From Candidatus Woesearchaeota archaeon (lineage in GTDB: Archaea; Nanobdellota; Nanobdellia; Woesearchaeales; GW2011-AR9): 12,103 bases of DNA. Below are positions 1-5,883 of the stretch, piece after piece. The notes beneath the pieces were generated by a model. That model was not told where the DNA came from. It ran no database searches and worked only from the letters and a program-made list of their open reading frames with translations. Every line of letters starts with the position of its first letter. The stretch's first letter is position 1. The position numbers and the translations under genes are program-made. The DNA is taken from contig JACOZM010000111.1 of the NCBI GenBank assembly GCA_016181345.1, positions 1 through 12,103 of the forward strand, given 5' to 3'.

Positions 1-1299
1 TTAAAGAAATATTCCTTAGTTGGAACAAGAAGCTTACATCGAATTGTAGAGATTGTTGAAGAAGCGATCAATGATAACGTAGTTAAGGCCTTAGAAACTG
101 GTGAGATGCCCCCATTAGACTTGCCAAAAATACGAAAAAATCCTGTGATTGAAATTATTCCGATCTCTCGGGGATGTGTCAGCGAATGCGCTTTTTGTAA
201 AGTTAAAGAAGCGCGAAGCGACCTTAGATCTTATCCAATCGAAGATATTGTCAAAGTAGCAGCTATGGCAGTATCACAAGGAGTAAAAGAGATCTGGTTA
301 ACGAGCCAGGATTGTTTTTGTTATGGGTTTGATATTGATACAAGTTTGCCCAGCCTCCTCAAAGAATTGATGAAACTTCCTGGACAGTTTATGGTCCGGG
401 TAGGAATGGGAAATCCGGCTAACTTAAAAAAAATTAAAGATGAATTTTTTCCGCTGCTGAATGAGAAAAGGATGTTTAAATATCTTCATGCCCCTCTTCA
501 GAGCGGCAGCAACAAAGTTTTAAAAGATATGAAGCGAGAATATACTCATCAAGAATATGGAGAAATGATCTCTGAAGTGAAAAGAATTGTTCCTGAAGTC
601 CATCTTGTCACTGATGTTATTGTTGGCTATCCCACAGAAAAGGAAGAAGATTATTGGGAGACCTTAACCCTATTTAGAAAAGTAAATCCAGCCTTAGCTA
701 ACATCTCACGGTTTTGGCCAAGAAGCAAGACCCCAGCAGCGAAACTAAAAATGCTGCCAAAGGATGAGATCGCCCACCGATTGAAAGTATTAAATGATAT
801 CTTTGAAAATATTTCTAAACTTCATAATGAACGATGGCTAGATTGGAAGGGAGATATTCTAATTGATGAGAAGGTAGAAAAAAGAGAAGAGAAAAAAACG
901 GAAAAACTACAAGAAAAAGAAGAAGAGGCAATACAGGTTATCGATGAAAGTAAGAAAATAGAGAGTGAAAAATCAAAGGAGATAGCTAAAGAAGAAGAAA
1001 AAGTAAGTGTTAAGGAACGTGAAAAAAACTCTGAAAAAATTCAAGCTTCATTGAAGATAGCTCCGGAAAAAAGACTTGAAGAAAAAATGCGTTTTGAACG
1101 ACCATTTTTGGAAAAGCAAGTTCTAGGAAAAACAGAAGAAGAAAAGGATAATGTAAGCCGATTTTCAGGAGTAAGATGGATCGGTCGAAATGAAAGTTAC
1201 AAACCAATTATAGTTCATGGCGATTTTAAATTGGGAGATGTGGTTAAAGTGAAAGTAATTAAAGTAAATCATCTAGGGTTATGGGGAAAAATAGTTTAG
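1..1299 (+). CDS. tRNA (t6A37) C2-methylthiotransferase, CDKAL1/e-MtaB type, 5' end cut by window
   Basis: The frame is open from base 1, and the codons before the ATG at 106 still read as family sequence, so that ATG is internal and the true start lies upstream. The protein is a radical-SAM enzyme expected to add a methylthio group to t6A at position 37 of ANN-decoding tRNAs. Seen: the cluster motif CVSECAFC (CxxxCxxC; Cys codons at 175, 187, 196), the radical-SAM core to about base 840 with HAPLQSGSNKVL and TDVIVGYPTE, and a C-terminal TRAM segment ending near GRNESYKPIIV. Most of the N-terminal UPF0004 domain is missing. Odd: about 96 residues (bases 874-1161), almost all Lys/Glu, interrupt the TRAM domain after its first strand (GDILIDEK) and before FSGVRWIGRN. 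The frame is intact through the insert. The MiaB/RimO sister families are less likely because the TRAM signature RNxxYKPV is CDKAL1-like. Confidence 0.9.
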   Translation, partial: LKKYSLVGTRSLHRIVEIVEEAINDNVVKALETGEMPPLDLPKIRKNPVIEIIPISRGCVSECAFCKVKEARSDLRSYPIEDIVKVAAMAVSQGVKEIWLTSQDCFCYGFDIDTSLPSLLKELMKLPGQFMVRVGMGNPANLKKIKDEFFPLLNEKRMFKYLHAPLQSGSNKVLKDMKREYTHQEYGEMISEVKRIVPEVHLVTDVIVGYPTEKEEDYWETLTLFRKVNPALANISRFWPRSKTPAAKLKMLPKDEIAHRLKVLNDIFENISKLHNERWLDWKGDILIDEKVEKREEKKTEKLQEKEEEAIQVIDESKKIESEKSKEIAKEEEKVSVKEREKNSEKIQASLKIAPEKRLEEKMRFERPFLEKQVLGKTEEEKDNVSRFSGVRWIGRNESYKPIIVHGDFKLGDVVKVKVIKVNHLGLWGKIV

Positions 1300-1332
1300 G
1301 GGAAATACAGTAAATTAAAAAGATAATGAATA

Positions 1333-1974
1333 TTATGGCTTATTCTTTTTGATGTCAAGATACACGGCGTCTTCGTCAAAGCCTTTTTCACTTCCTTTTT
1401 TAATCTCTTCTTCGACTGACACCCGGACATCTTCTTCATGAGGCAGAGCTGTTTCGGGCTCGCGATAGCTTCTGAATAACTTTTTTATCCTATTCGTGAG
1501 GTAAGCAGCGTCTTCCACTAATTCATTACGATACGATTCTTCCTGCGGAAAAATGTAGACGAGCTTATTGATGACTGATTTTAAGAACCAAACAACCGGC
1601 TTCATTCCCCATCGCTGCTCCCACTCGGTAAAGAACCACCCATCCAAGACTACTAAAACACTACCCTGCTGATAATTTTTGGGCAAGCCGTTTATTTCTT
1701 TGACGATATTGGTCATATTCTTAAAAGATATTTTTACTTTGATCATCAAGGATACGTAAGCTGTTTTTTCTTTATACGGACGAAGCTCAACATAGACATC
1801 CATACCTTCTTCTGTAACCCTGTCTTCTGATTTCTTTTCAAAAATCTCATAGCCGCGATGCTCTAACGCATGATTGATCTCATGAAATAACTCCTGCCCG
1901 ATAAAAATACCTTCATGCTCAATCTGCCGATTATTGATAACTAAATATCGTTCTGCGTTCACTTCCAACATCAT
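1333..1974 (-). CDS. Hypothetical protein, paralogue of the next gene (2019-2531)
   Basis: A 213-residue protein of unknown function with no signal peptide or clear membrane segment. Residues 8-170 align by eye with the upstream neighbour. Shared features are an N-terminal (Y/F)LVI(N/D) strand, a G(I/L)F..(Q/A)EL(F/Y)..I helix followed by a K/RG(Y/W) turn, a strand ending in (L/I)DG(W/Y), and a C-terminal helix LTNRIKKLFRSYR against LNSRIKRYLNMFR. A charged tail of about 40 residues, rich in Glu/Asp/Lys, is absent from the paralogue. The start has a good Shine-Dalgarno (AAGGTG, 1985-1990) 10 bases before the first of two consecutive ATGs. It lies 44 bases downstream of its paralogue on the same strand, probably co-transcribed. 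I recall similar hypothetical proteins as common in DPANN genomes, but I cannot name a family. Confidence 0.85.
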   Translation of the reverse strand: MMLEVNAERYLVINNRQIEHEGIFIGQELFHEINHALEHRGYEIFEKKSEDRVTEEGMDVYVELRPYKEKTAYVSLMIKVKISFKNMTNIVKEINGLPKNYQQGSVLVVLDGWFFTEWEQRWGMKPVVWFLKSVINKLVYIFPQEESYRNELVEDAAYLTNRIKKLFRSYREPETALPHEEDVRVSVEEEIKKGSEKGFDEDAVYLDIKKNKP

Positions 1975-2018
1975 TTTAATTCAACACCTTAGTTGTTATA
2001 ATTATTAATCTTGTAGGA

Positions 2019-2531
2019 CTACGCTTGATAACTGTATCTAAACATGTTCAGATACCGTTTAATTCGACTGTTCAAGTCTTCTACATCTCCTTTAATCCAC
2101 GTCTCTATCTTTTGATAATGGCTCTTAAAAAAATATTTCTGGGCCATGACCGTAAACCACCAAGTAAAGGGCTTATCCGTCCAATAATCGTTCCTATCAG
2201 CTAAGACATAACCATCAATGGTAATATGCACTTCACCTTGATTTACCCTTATTTTTTTCCCGTCTTTTTCTACTTCAACATCTTTGACATCAATCATGTT
2301 CACACGAATATGCATAATGATCTTATAGAAATTACTAACGCTCTTCCACGGCCAAAATATTTGGTGAATCTGTTTCCCATCAGGAGTAATCCGTTCCATA
2401 TTTACTTTCTCGTGCCAATCCCAGCCTTTACCAAAGAACCACGAAGAAATCAGATTATAGAGCTCAGCAGCATTAAATAGTCCAGTATAACTTATCTTTA
2501 AATGGTCAATAACCAGGAATTTTTCAGACAT
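2019..2531 (-). CDS. Hypothetical protein, upstream member of a tandem paralogous pair
   Basis: A 170-residue protein of unknown function, first gene of a likely two-gene unit with 1333-1974. It begins with a KFLVIDHLKISYTGLF strand-helix unit and is rich in aromatic residues (WFFGKGWDWHEK, FWPWKS, FTWWFT). A central V-rich strand pair ends in EVHITIDGYV, and the C-terminal helix is DLNSRIKRYLNMFR. The pattern suggests one compact alpha/beta domain. A TATA-like box (2553-2560) lies about 25 bases before the ATG, which would give a leaderless transcript. Purine-rich sites (GAGG near 2540-2543, AGGAG abutting the ATG) could serve a longer leader started from a second TATA-like stretch near 2594-2600. 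No catalytic motif is evident; the aromatic residues might form a ligand or protein interface, which is a guess. Confidence 0.85.
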   Translation of the reverse strand: MSEKFLVIDHLKISYTGLFNAAELYNLISSWFFGKGWDWHEKVNMERITPDGKQIHQIFWPWKSVSNFYKIIMHIRVNMIDVKDVEVEKDGKKIRVNQGEVHITIDGYVLADRNDYWTDKPFTWWFTVMAQKYFFKSHYQKIETWIKGDVEDLNSRIKRYLNMFRYSYQA

Positions 2532-2552
2532 CTCCTTATCCTCTTTTGTGAT

Positions 2553-2560
2553 TTTATAAT
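2553..2560 (-). promoter_or_regulatory. Box A/TATA candidate for the 2019-2531 unit
   Basis: TTATAAAA on the minus strand, centred about 25 bases before the ATG at 2531. An alternative TATA-like stretch at 2594-2600 would leave a leader of about 40 bases containing the GAGG motif. Confidence 0.5.
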
Positions 2561-2599
2561 TGATGATCTTTTATCTTTCTGTAGTTGATGCTCTTTTAT
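2560..2599. repeat. Short direct repeat pair
   Basis: TTGATGATCTTTTAT at 2560-2574 and TTGATGCTCTTTTAT at 2585-2599 differ at one base and are offset by 25 bases. They overlap the promoter region of the paralogue pair and could be an operator or chance in AT-rich DNA. Confidence 0.4.
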
Positions 2600-2635
2600 A
2601 ACTTTTATTGATCTAAATAAACTATAAGTGAACTA

Positions 2636-2779
2636 TCAGTTTTTTTTATTTATGCTTATTTTTTCTTCTTGATGCTCTGAAGGCTCAAGCTGGCGTTGAA
2701 ATTTTTTTTGTCCATAGAGAACCCAATATAATGTCAAATTCCCTATTACCAATAAAAACAAGAGCAGACCATTTTCCAT
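2636..2779 (-). CDS. Small single-pass membrane protein (47 aa)
   Basis: A 47-residue reading frame starting MENGLLLFLLVIGNLTLYWV and ending in a charged tail. Residues 4-23 form one hydrophobic segment, followed by GQKKFQRQ and then an acidic/basic soluble tail, so the positive-inside rule puts the C-terminus in the cytoplasm. A box A (TTTATAA, 2803-2809) is centred about 27 bases before the ATG with no Shine-Dalgarno, the same leaderless layout as its neighbours; this is the main support that the gene is real. It lies between the DUF1003 gene and the paralogue pair on the same strand, with its own promoter. No family is recognised. The chance that it is spurious is moderate because it is short and lacks comparative evidence. 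Confidence 0.6.
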   Translation of the reverse strand: MENGLLLFLLVIGNLTLYWVLYGQKKFQRQLEPSEHQEEKISINKKN

Positions 2780-2802
2780 CTATGAGATAAGACTTAAATT
2801 AC

Positions 2803-2809
2803 TTATAAA
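2803..2809 (-). promoter_or_regulatory. Box A/TATA for the small membrane protein
   Basis: TTTATAA on the minus strand, centred about 27 bases before the ATG at 2779, predicting transcription start at or next to the ATG. Confidence 0.55.
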
Positions 2810-2843
2810 TTATTCGATTAAATTCTCTTAATAAGAATTGAGA

Positions 2844-3347
2844 TCAAGACCATTTTTTCCTGATTAATTCCTTAATCTCATCTAGATCCTTCTGCATATC
2901 CTGAATCTCTCGTTCAGCCTTAAAATTAACATAATGATCATAGCGAGCAAAATTTCTATCTCGTTCTGCCTGTCTATTCTGAGACATTAAGATAACCGGT
3001 GCTTGAAGAGCAGCCAAACAGGATAAGGCCAAGTTTAGAAGAATAAACGGATAGGGATCAAACGCTTTTGAAGCTAAAAAAAATGCATTAACTGCCATCC
3101 AGATGACCATAGTGCACAAGAAAATAAAAATAAACGCCCAGCTTCCTGCCAATTGAGCCAATTTATCAGCAGATCTCTGGCCGAAAGTCCTTTTTTGTGA
3201 GATGACCGGATGGTTTCTTACTCTTGATCCGATATCTCCACGATTGCCCAAACCATAATCGTGAGAGATAAAATGATGATATTGTGAAGCACCTTTTAAG
3301 TTTAAATTAGTCTTCTTAATATTATTACTATCACCTACCTTAGCCAT
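2844..3347 (-). CDS. DUF1003 family membrane protein
   Basis: A 167-residue integral membrane protein of the DUF1003 family, whose biochemical role is not established. The family core is clear: TFGQRSADKLAQLAGSW (54-70), a first membrane helix at about 71-91, then FDPYPFILLNLALS and a second membrane helix at about 100-121 ending in APVILMSQNRQAERDR. A hydrophilic C-terminus (about 140-165: YVNFKAEREIQDMQKDLDEI) is likely a short coiled coil. Residues 1-50 are polar and variable. The start is supported by a TATA box (TTTTATATA, 3369-3377) about 26 bases upstream with no Shine-Dalgarno. The family is widespread in bacteria and some archaea, so lateral acquisition is possible but not shown here. 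Confidence 0.92.
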   Translation of the reverse strand: MAKVGDSNNIKKTNLNLKGASQYHHFISHDYGLGNRGDIGSRVRNHPVISQKRTFGQRSADKLAQLAGSWAFIFIFLCTMVIWMAVNAFFLASKAFDPYPFILLNLALSCLAALQAPVILMSQNRQAERDRNFARYDHYVNFKAEREIQDMQKDLDEIKELIRKKWS

Positions 3348-3368
3348 AAAGGAAGTAAATTTTAGAGA

Positions 3369-3377
3369 TATATAAAA
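3369..3377 (-). promoter_or_regulatory. Box A/TATA for the DUF1003 gene
   Basis: TTTTATATA on the minus strand, centred about 26 bases before the ATG at 3347, which predicts a leaderless mRNA. Confidence 0.65.
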
Positions 3378-3390
3378 CCTTCCTGAATAG

Positions 3391-3464
3391 GATCGGAGAA
3401 AGTTAGAAAGAAATGGAAGAGCGGGCGAATAGAAAGAATTTTGATAGATTGGAGAGAGTTAGAA
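3391..3464. repeat. Purine-rich intergenic stretch with an 18-bp direct repeat
   Basis: The 344-base gap between the DUF1003 and L15e genes is strongly purine-rich on the + strand from about 3390 to 3510. It contains GATCGGAGAAAGTTAGAA (3391-3408) and GATTGGAGAGAGTTAGAA (3447-3464), which match at 16 of 18 positions, and a looser run of GATTaaa units near 3477-3500. I see no RNA gene in it. A 29-codon open frame at 3413-3502 is not convincing. Confidence 0.4.
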
Positions 3465-3559
3465 TAAATGTGAAAAGATTAAATATGATTAAAGAGATTT
3501 GAAGTGACTAGAGACGACTACTAGAATTAGTGAGTTAGAGATCATTTCTAAGAAACATT

Positions 3560-3567
3560 TTTAAATA
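3560..3567 (+). promoter_or_regulatory. Box A/TATA for the L15e gene
   Basis: TTTAAATA, a near-ideal archaeal box A. A start about 26 bases downstream (near 3590) would leave a leader of about 100 bases, unlike the leaderless neighbours. Confidence 0.6.
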
Positions 3568-3653
3568 TGGTTCAAAATGAGCTAAAGATAAGGAAATGTA
3601 GGTAGTAGCTTACCTGAATCCTTACAGAAATTAGTGCATAGATTAAAAAAATG

Positions 3654-3671
3654 GCTTCATCGTTCTGAAGC
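3654..3671 (+). promoter_or_regulatory. Hairpin in the L15e 5' leader
   Basis: GCTTCA (3654-3659) pairs perfectly with TGAAGC (3666-3671) around a 6-base loop, ending 8 bases before the Shine-Dalgarno. It could be a translational control site for the ribosomal protein. A weaker stem (AGGTA/TACCT, 3600-3615) lies upstream in the same leader. Confidence 0.45.
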
Positions 3672-3679
3672 AAGTATAT

Positions 3680-3684
3680 GGAGG
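3680..3684 (+). promoter_or_regulatory. Shine-Dalgarno of the L15e gene
   Basis: GGAGG, 7 bases before the ATG at 3692. It is a strong site and fixes the start. Confidence 0.75.
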
Positions 3685-3691
3685 CTAAACT

Positions 3692-4210
3692 ATGGGATTA
3701 TACAAACATGTGCGGGAAATGTGGAAAAAACCGCAAACAAGCATGCCTGAACTATGGCGTGAACGATTAATTGCTTGGAGAACAGAAGATTCTACGGTAA
3801 AATTAGATAGGCCAACAAGAATTGACCGAGCAAGGTCATTAGGATATAAGGCTAAGCAGGGTTATGTTGTTGTTCGGCAACGAGTTCTTCGAGGAGGTCA
3901 TACCCGTCCTCAGATTAAAGGAGGAAGACGACCAAAACGATTTGGAACACGATTAAACCTATCAAAAAATTATCAATCCATCGCTGAAGACCGGGCGCAA
4001 AAAAAGTTTGTAAATATGGCTGTCCTAAACTCATATTGGGTTGCAAGAGATGGAAAGCATTATTGGTTCGAAGTAATCTTAGTTGATCCTTCTCACCCAG
4101 TCATTAAAGCTGACCCAAAAATAAACTGGATCTGCAAGAAAAAGAACTGGAGAAGAACATTCCATGGACAAACTTCAGCTGGAAAGAGGGGACGAGGTCT
4201 GAAGAGATAA
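3692..4210 (+). CDS. rpl15e: Large-subunit ribosomal protein eL15 (L15e)
   Basis: A 172-residue basic protein of the archaeal/eukaryotic L15e family, part of the 50S subunit and bound to 23S rRNA. Family signatures run the whole length: MGLYKHVREMW at the N-terminus, RIDRARSLGYKAKQGYVVVR (about 43-62), RGGHTRPQIKGGRRPKR, AVLNSYWVARDGKHYWFEVI, LVDPSHPVIKADPKINWIC and TSAGKRGRGL near the C-terminus. It stops a few residues after that motif; many archaeal homologues carry a longer basic tail. The start is set by GGAGG 7 bases upstream. It is transcribed alone, from a box A at 3560-3567 with a structured leader, into a long T tract. It is the best evidence that the window is archaeal. Confidence 0.96.
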   Translation: MGLYKHVREMWKKPQTSMPELWRERLIAWRTEDSTVKLDRPTRIDRARSLGYKAKQGYVVVRQRVLRGGHTRPQIKGGRRPKRFGTRLNLSKNYQSIAEDRAQKKFVNMAVLNSYWVARDGKHYWFEVILVDPSHPVIKADPKINWICKKKNWRRTFHGQTSAGKRGRGLKR

Positions 4211-4250
4211 TTCTTTTATTTATTTTTTTTTATTTTTTTTTTCATATTTT
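4211..4250 (+). terminator. T-rich terminator after the L15e gene
   Basis: An almost uninterrupted run of T starts right after the stop codon, typical of oligo-T archaeal intrinsic termination without a hairpin. It separates L15e transcription from the RNA at 4366. Confidence 0.7.
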
Positions 4251-4338
4251 GAACGTATTTTTGTAATAAAAGGAACCAGAAAAATAAAGACTTCAAAGAA
4301 TAATCCAGTTAAGTTACTATCCTCCGGAGTTACAAAAG

Positions 4339-4347
4339 TTTATATTA
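4339..4347 (+). promoter_or_regulatory. Box A/TATA for the structured RNA
   Basis: TTTATATTA, centred about 24-26 bases before 4366-4369, the first bases of the closing helix. The spacing supports transcription starting at the RNA's 5' end. Confidence 0.5.
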
Positions 4348-4365
4348 AACAGAAGAATTCTATTT

Positions 4366-4590
4366 ATGGCTGATAAGATAATTCGGTTGCTCTGAAAAGA
4401 GTGTGACCATACTAGCCTCTGTCAATTGTCTACTATCAATATGGTGTCTGGACTATAACTCACCATAAACAATCTGCATTTGATAAGCTTCCTATGGCGC
4501 GAAGAAGATAACCACCAAAAGCAAGTCGATAGATAAAGTTAGTTTGGTTGTGCTTGTGGCACTTTTTCACCGAGTCCAGTTGTCAGCCAT
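4366..4590 (+). ncRNA. Predicted structured RNA, about 225 nt, family unknown (or long leader of the next gene)
   Basis: The ends pair with each other: ATGGCTGATAA (4366-4376) with TTGTCAGCCAT (4580-4590), 11 pairs including one U-G. Just inside, ATTCGGT (4381-4387) pairs with ACCGAGT (4570-4576). Then comes a CTCT-GAAA-AGAG hairpin with a GNRA loop (4390-4401). A two-part arm follows: TATCAA (4434-4439) with TTGATA (4480-4485), stacked on TATGGTG (4440-4446) with CACCATA (4461-4467). Less certain pairs are 4407-4411/4493-4497 and 4508-4514/4545-4551. The region has no reading frame and sits between an oligo-T terminator and a small gene. The nested P1-P2-P3 start recalls RNase P RNA, but its conserved core sequences are not seen. 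It could be an independent RNA or a regulatory leader of the gene at 4634. Confidence 0.6.
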
Positions 4591-4622
4591 TATGATGACA
4601 TAGTTTAAAGAGTTATAATTAT

Positions 4623-4626
4623 GGAG
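4623..4626 (+). promoter_or_regulatory. Shine-Dalgarno of the small basic protein
   Basis: GGAG, 7 bases before the ATG at 4634. It sits in an ATG-GAG-TAA minimal frame. It implies a transcript with a leader, unlike the leaderless neighbours, so transcription may pass through the structured RNA. Confidence 0.6.
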
Positions 4627-4633
4627 TAAGAAG

Positions 4634-4795
4634 ATGGTTAAAAGAAAGAAAAAAGTGGTTAAGAAGTTAAAAGGGAAGTCAAAGAGCCGTAAGAAAGTGC
4701 ATAATGGAAGGAAACCAAGCGGTAAAACAAAAAGTTCTAAAGTTCAAAAGCTGATGAAGTTAGCGAAGAAAAGAAAGTTAAAGAAGAGAAAGTAA
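4634..4795 (+). CDS. Small Lys/Arg-rich protein (53 aa)
   Basis: A 53-residue open frame starting MVKRKKKVVKKLKGKSKSRK and ending LKKRK. Over half of the residues are Lys or Arg, with no acidic residues and almost no hydrophobic core. It is presumably disordered and nucleic-acid binding (RNA, ribosome or DNA condensation), but no family is recognised. The start is supported by GGAG 7 bases upstream. It follows the structured RNA by 43 bases on the same strand and may share its transcript. A pure A/G-rich stretch can give such a frame by chance; against that, the Shine-Dalgarno is well placed and the frame is clean. Confidence 0.6.
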   Translation: MVKRKKKVVKKLKGKSKSRKKVHNGRKPSGKTKSSKVQKLMKLAKKRKLKKRK

Positions 4796-4827
4796 GCTGT
4801 TTCTTGTTAATTTTAAAGAGTTATTGG

Positions 4828-4835
4828 TTTAAATA
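4828..4835 (+). promoter_or_regulatory. Orphan box A/TATA in the 4796-4978 gap
   Basis: TTTAAATA, as good as the L15e box, but nothing recognisable starts about 26 bases downstream (near 4858). It may be chance in AT-rich DNA or promote an unseen short RNA antisense to the 3' end of the 4979 gene. I see no other feature in this gap. Confidence 0.3.
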
Positions 4836-4978
4836 TGCTGTAAATCAAAATTACCCATAGATTGAAATCACTGTAGATTTAAATGATTCTTTGATCTAGA
4901 TTAGGTCATTGCTATTCTTTATTTCTTATACATTGGCTCCAGAAGAGTTTAATATTTGTACTTTAAGTGTTAAATTCT

Positions 4979-5779
4979 CTATTCCCTAGATTCACCATTC
5001 TCCATCATTTCTAAAGCTCGATCTAATGTAACCATCTTATTTTGAGGGAAAATCATATCCTGTTTCGGTTCGACCATAGATCCACCTTCTATGATCTGTC
5101 TAGGATGCAGCCGATCTACGTGATGTAAAGGCGAGTTGAGGACAAGATTAGAGATGACGTAGATATCGTCCTCATCATGAACTTCATTGATAGCATATCC
5201 TAAAGAATTAGTGAAACAAGACCCATTATATCCACCGCCAAAGAATAATCTTTTGTTTAAAAATGGAAGAAAATCTTCCCGGTTCAATGGGAGTCCATCG
5301 TCATGAAGGGTAAATACCACCCCGTCAACAAGTTTCTGTTCTAGTAATAGACTAGTTACAGAAGTATAATGATGCAAGGTTTCCATAACAACAATTCCAG
5401 CTTTTTCCCGAGAAGGCCGATGAGATAAAAGATGAAACAACCTATTCAAATAATTATTTGCGTCAGACCTTACTCTTCTTGACCGAAGCTTCCCCATATG
5501 TGATAGATGAAGATAAAAAGGATGGACTAGAAGAACAGCAGTATCAGCTGTAAGAGGTGAAGAATATCGTTCAACATGTTCTTGACATCCCCTTAATAGT
5601 CTCTGATCACTACTACGCTCATATCTTCCACCATATGATCTCTGTCTATCCCTTATAGTTTCCCGTATATGCTCTTCCCACTTTTTAAATTCCGGATTGA
5701 TGACTAGACCGTCCATCGTAGCATGACCGGGAGTTAATCTGGCCATCAACCAAGGATCATAATGAAGTCTTTCTTCCAT
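4979..5779 (-). CDS. Hypothetical protein, alpha/beta, unknown function (266 aa)
   Basis: I do not recognise this 266-residue protein. No signal peptide or membrane helix is evident. The order suggests an alternating alpha/beta fold: a charged, Arg-rich N-terminal third (residues 1-75), a strand with AVLLVHPFYLHLSHMGKL (about 80-97), an AGIVVMET strand, VDGVVFTLHDDGLPL, then a glycine-rich turn with a cysteine, FFGGGYNGSCFTNSLGYA, followed by an acidic HDEDDIYVI strand. The His, Asp and Cys residues in those strand ends could form an active site, and the GxxGSCxxS turn is faintly like isochorismatase-type cysteine hydrolases, but that is weak. A TATA box (TTTTATAAA, 5801-5809) about 26 bases upstream predicts a leaderless mRNA, which supports the start. 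Confidence 0.85.
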   Translation of the reverse strand: MEERLHYDPWLMARLTPGHATMDGLVINPEFKKWEEHIRETIRDRQRSYGGRYERSSDQRLLRGCQEHVERYSSPLTADTAVLLVHPFYLHLSHMGKLRSRRVRSDANNYLNRLFHLLSHRPSREKAGIVVMETLHHYTSVTSLLLEQKLVDGVVFTLHDDGLPLNREDFLPFLNKRLFFGGGYNGSCFTNSLGYAINEVHDEDDIYVISNLVLNSPLHHVDRLHPRQIIEGGSMVEPKQDMIFPQNKMVTLDRALEMMENGESRE

Positions 5780-5800
5780 AGAGCCTTTTTCCTTAAATTG

Positions 5801-5809
5801 TTTATAAAA
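5801..5809 (-). promoter_or_regulatory. Box A/TATA for the 4979-5779 gene
   Basis: TTTTATAAA on the minus strand, centred about 26 bases before the ATG at 5779; leaderless geometry. Confidence 0.65.
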
Positions 5810-5836
5810 TTTTCTAAAATTACTTCCTAATAGTAG

Positions 5837-5846
5837 TTAATATTTA
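5837..5846 (+). promoter_or_regulatory. Possible box A for the branched element
   Basis: TTAATATTTA lies about 43-47 bases before the first paired base at 5884, so a start near 5868 would leave about 16 unpaired bases ahead of the closing helix. It is a weaker match than the other boxes. Confidence 0.35.
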
Positions 5847-5883
5847 GGAGTGAGATCCGAACGAGAGATCAGAAAGTGAAACA

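Noticed and set aside
106..108. ATG at 106 as start of the methylthiotransferase
   Set aside because: The codons before it continue the family sequence to base 1, so the gene is cut by the window edge.
3413..3502. 29-codon open frame in the purine-rich gap
   Set aside because: It is short, has no Shine-Dalgarno at proper distance (GGAG is 14 bases away), and the composition bias explains the lack of stops.
3651..3668. Five-codon upstream frame in the L15e leader
   Set aside because: It coincides with the hairpin's left half and has no ribosome-binding site; it is better read as part of the stem-loop.
4366..4590. RNase P RNA, because of the P1-P2-P3-like opening
   Set aside because: The conserved core (GGAAAGUCC-type segment after P3 and its 3' partner) is not seen. 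A covariance-model search would settle it.
4592..4598. C box (ATGATGA) of a C/D guide RNA
   Set aside because: No CTGA D box follows at guide-RNA distance, and it lies just outside the closing helix of the structured RNA.
4979..5779. Isochorismatase-like cysteine hydrolase assignment
   Set aside because: Only the glycine-rich turn with Cys is similar; the N-terminal Asp and the Lys motif of that family are not placed as expected.
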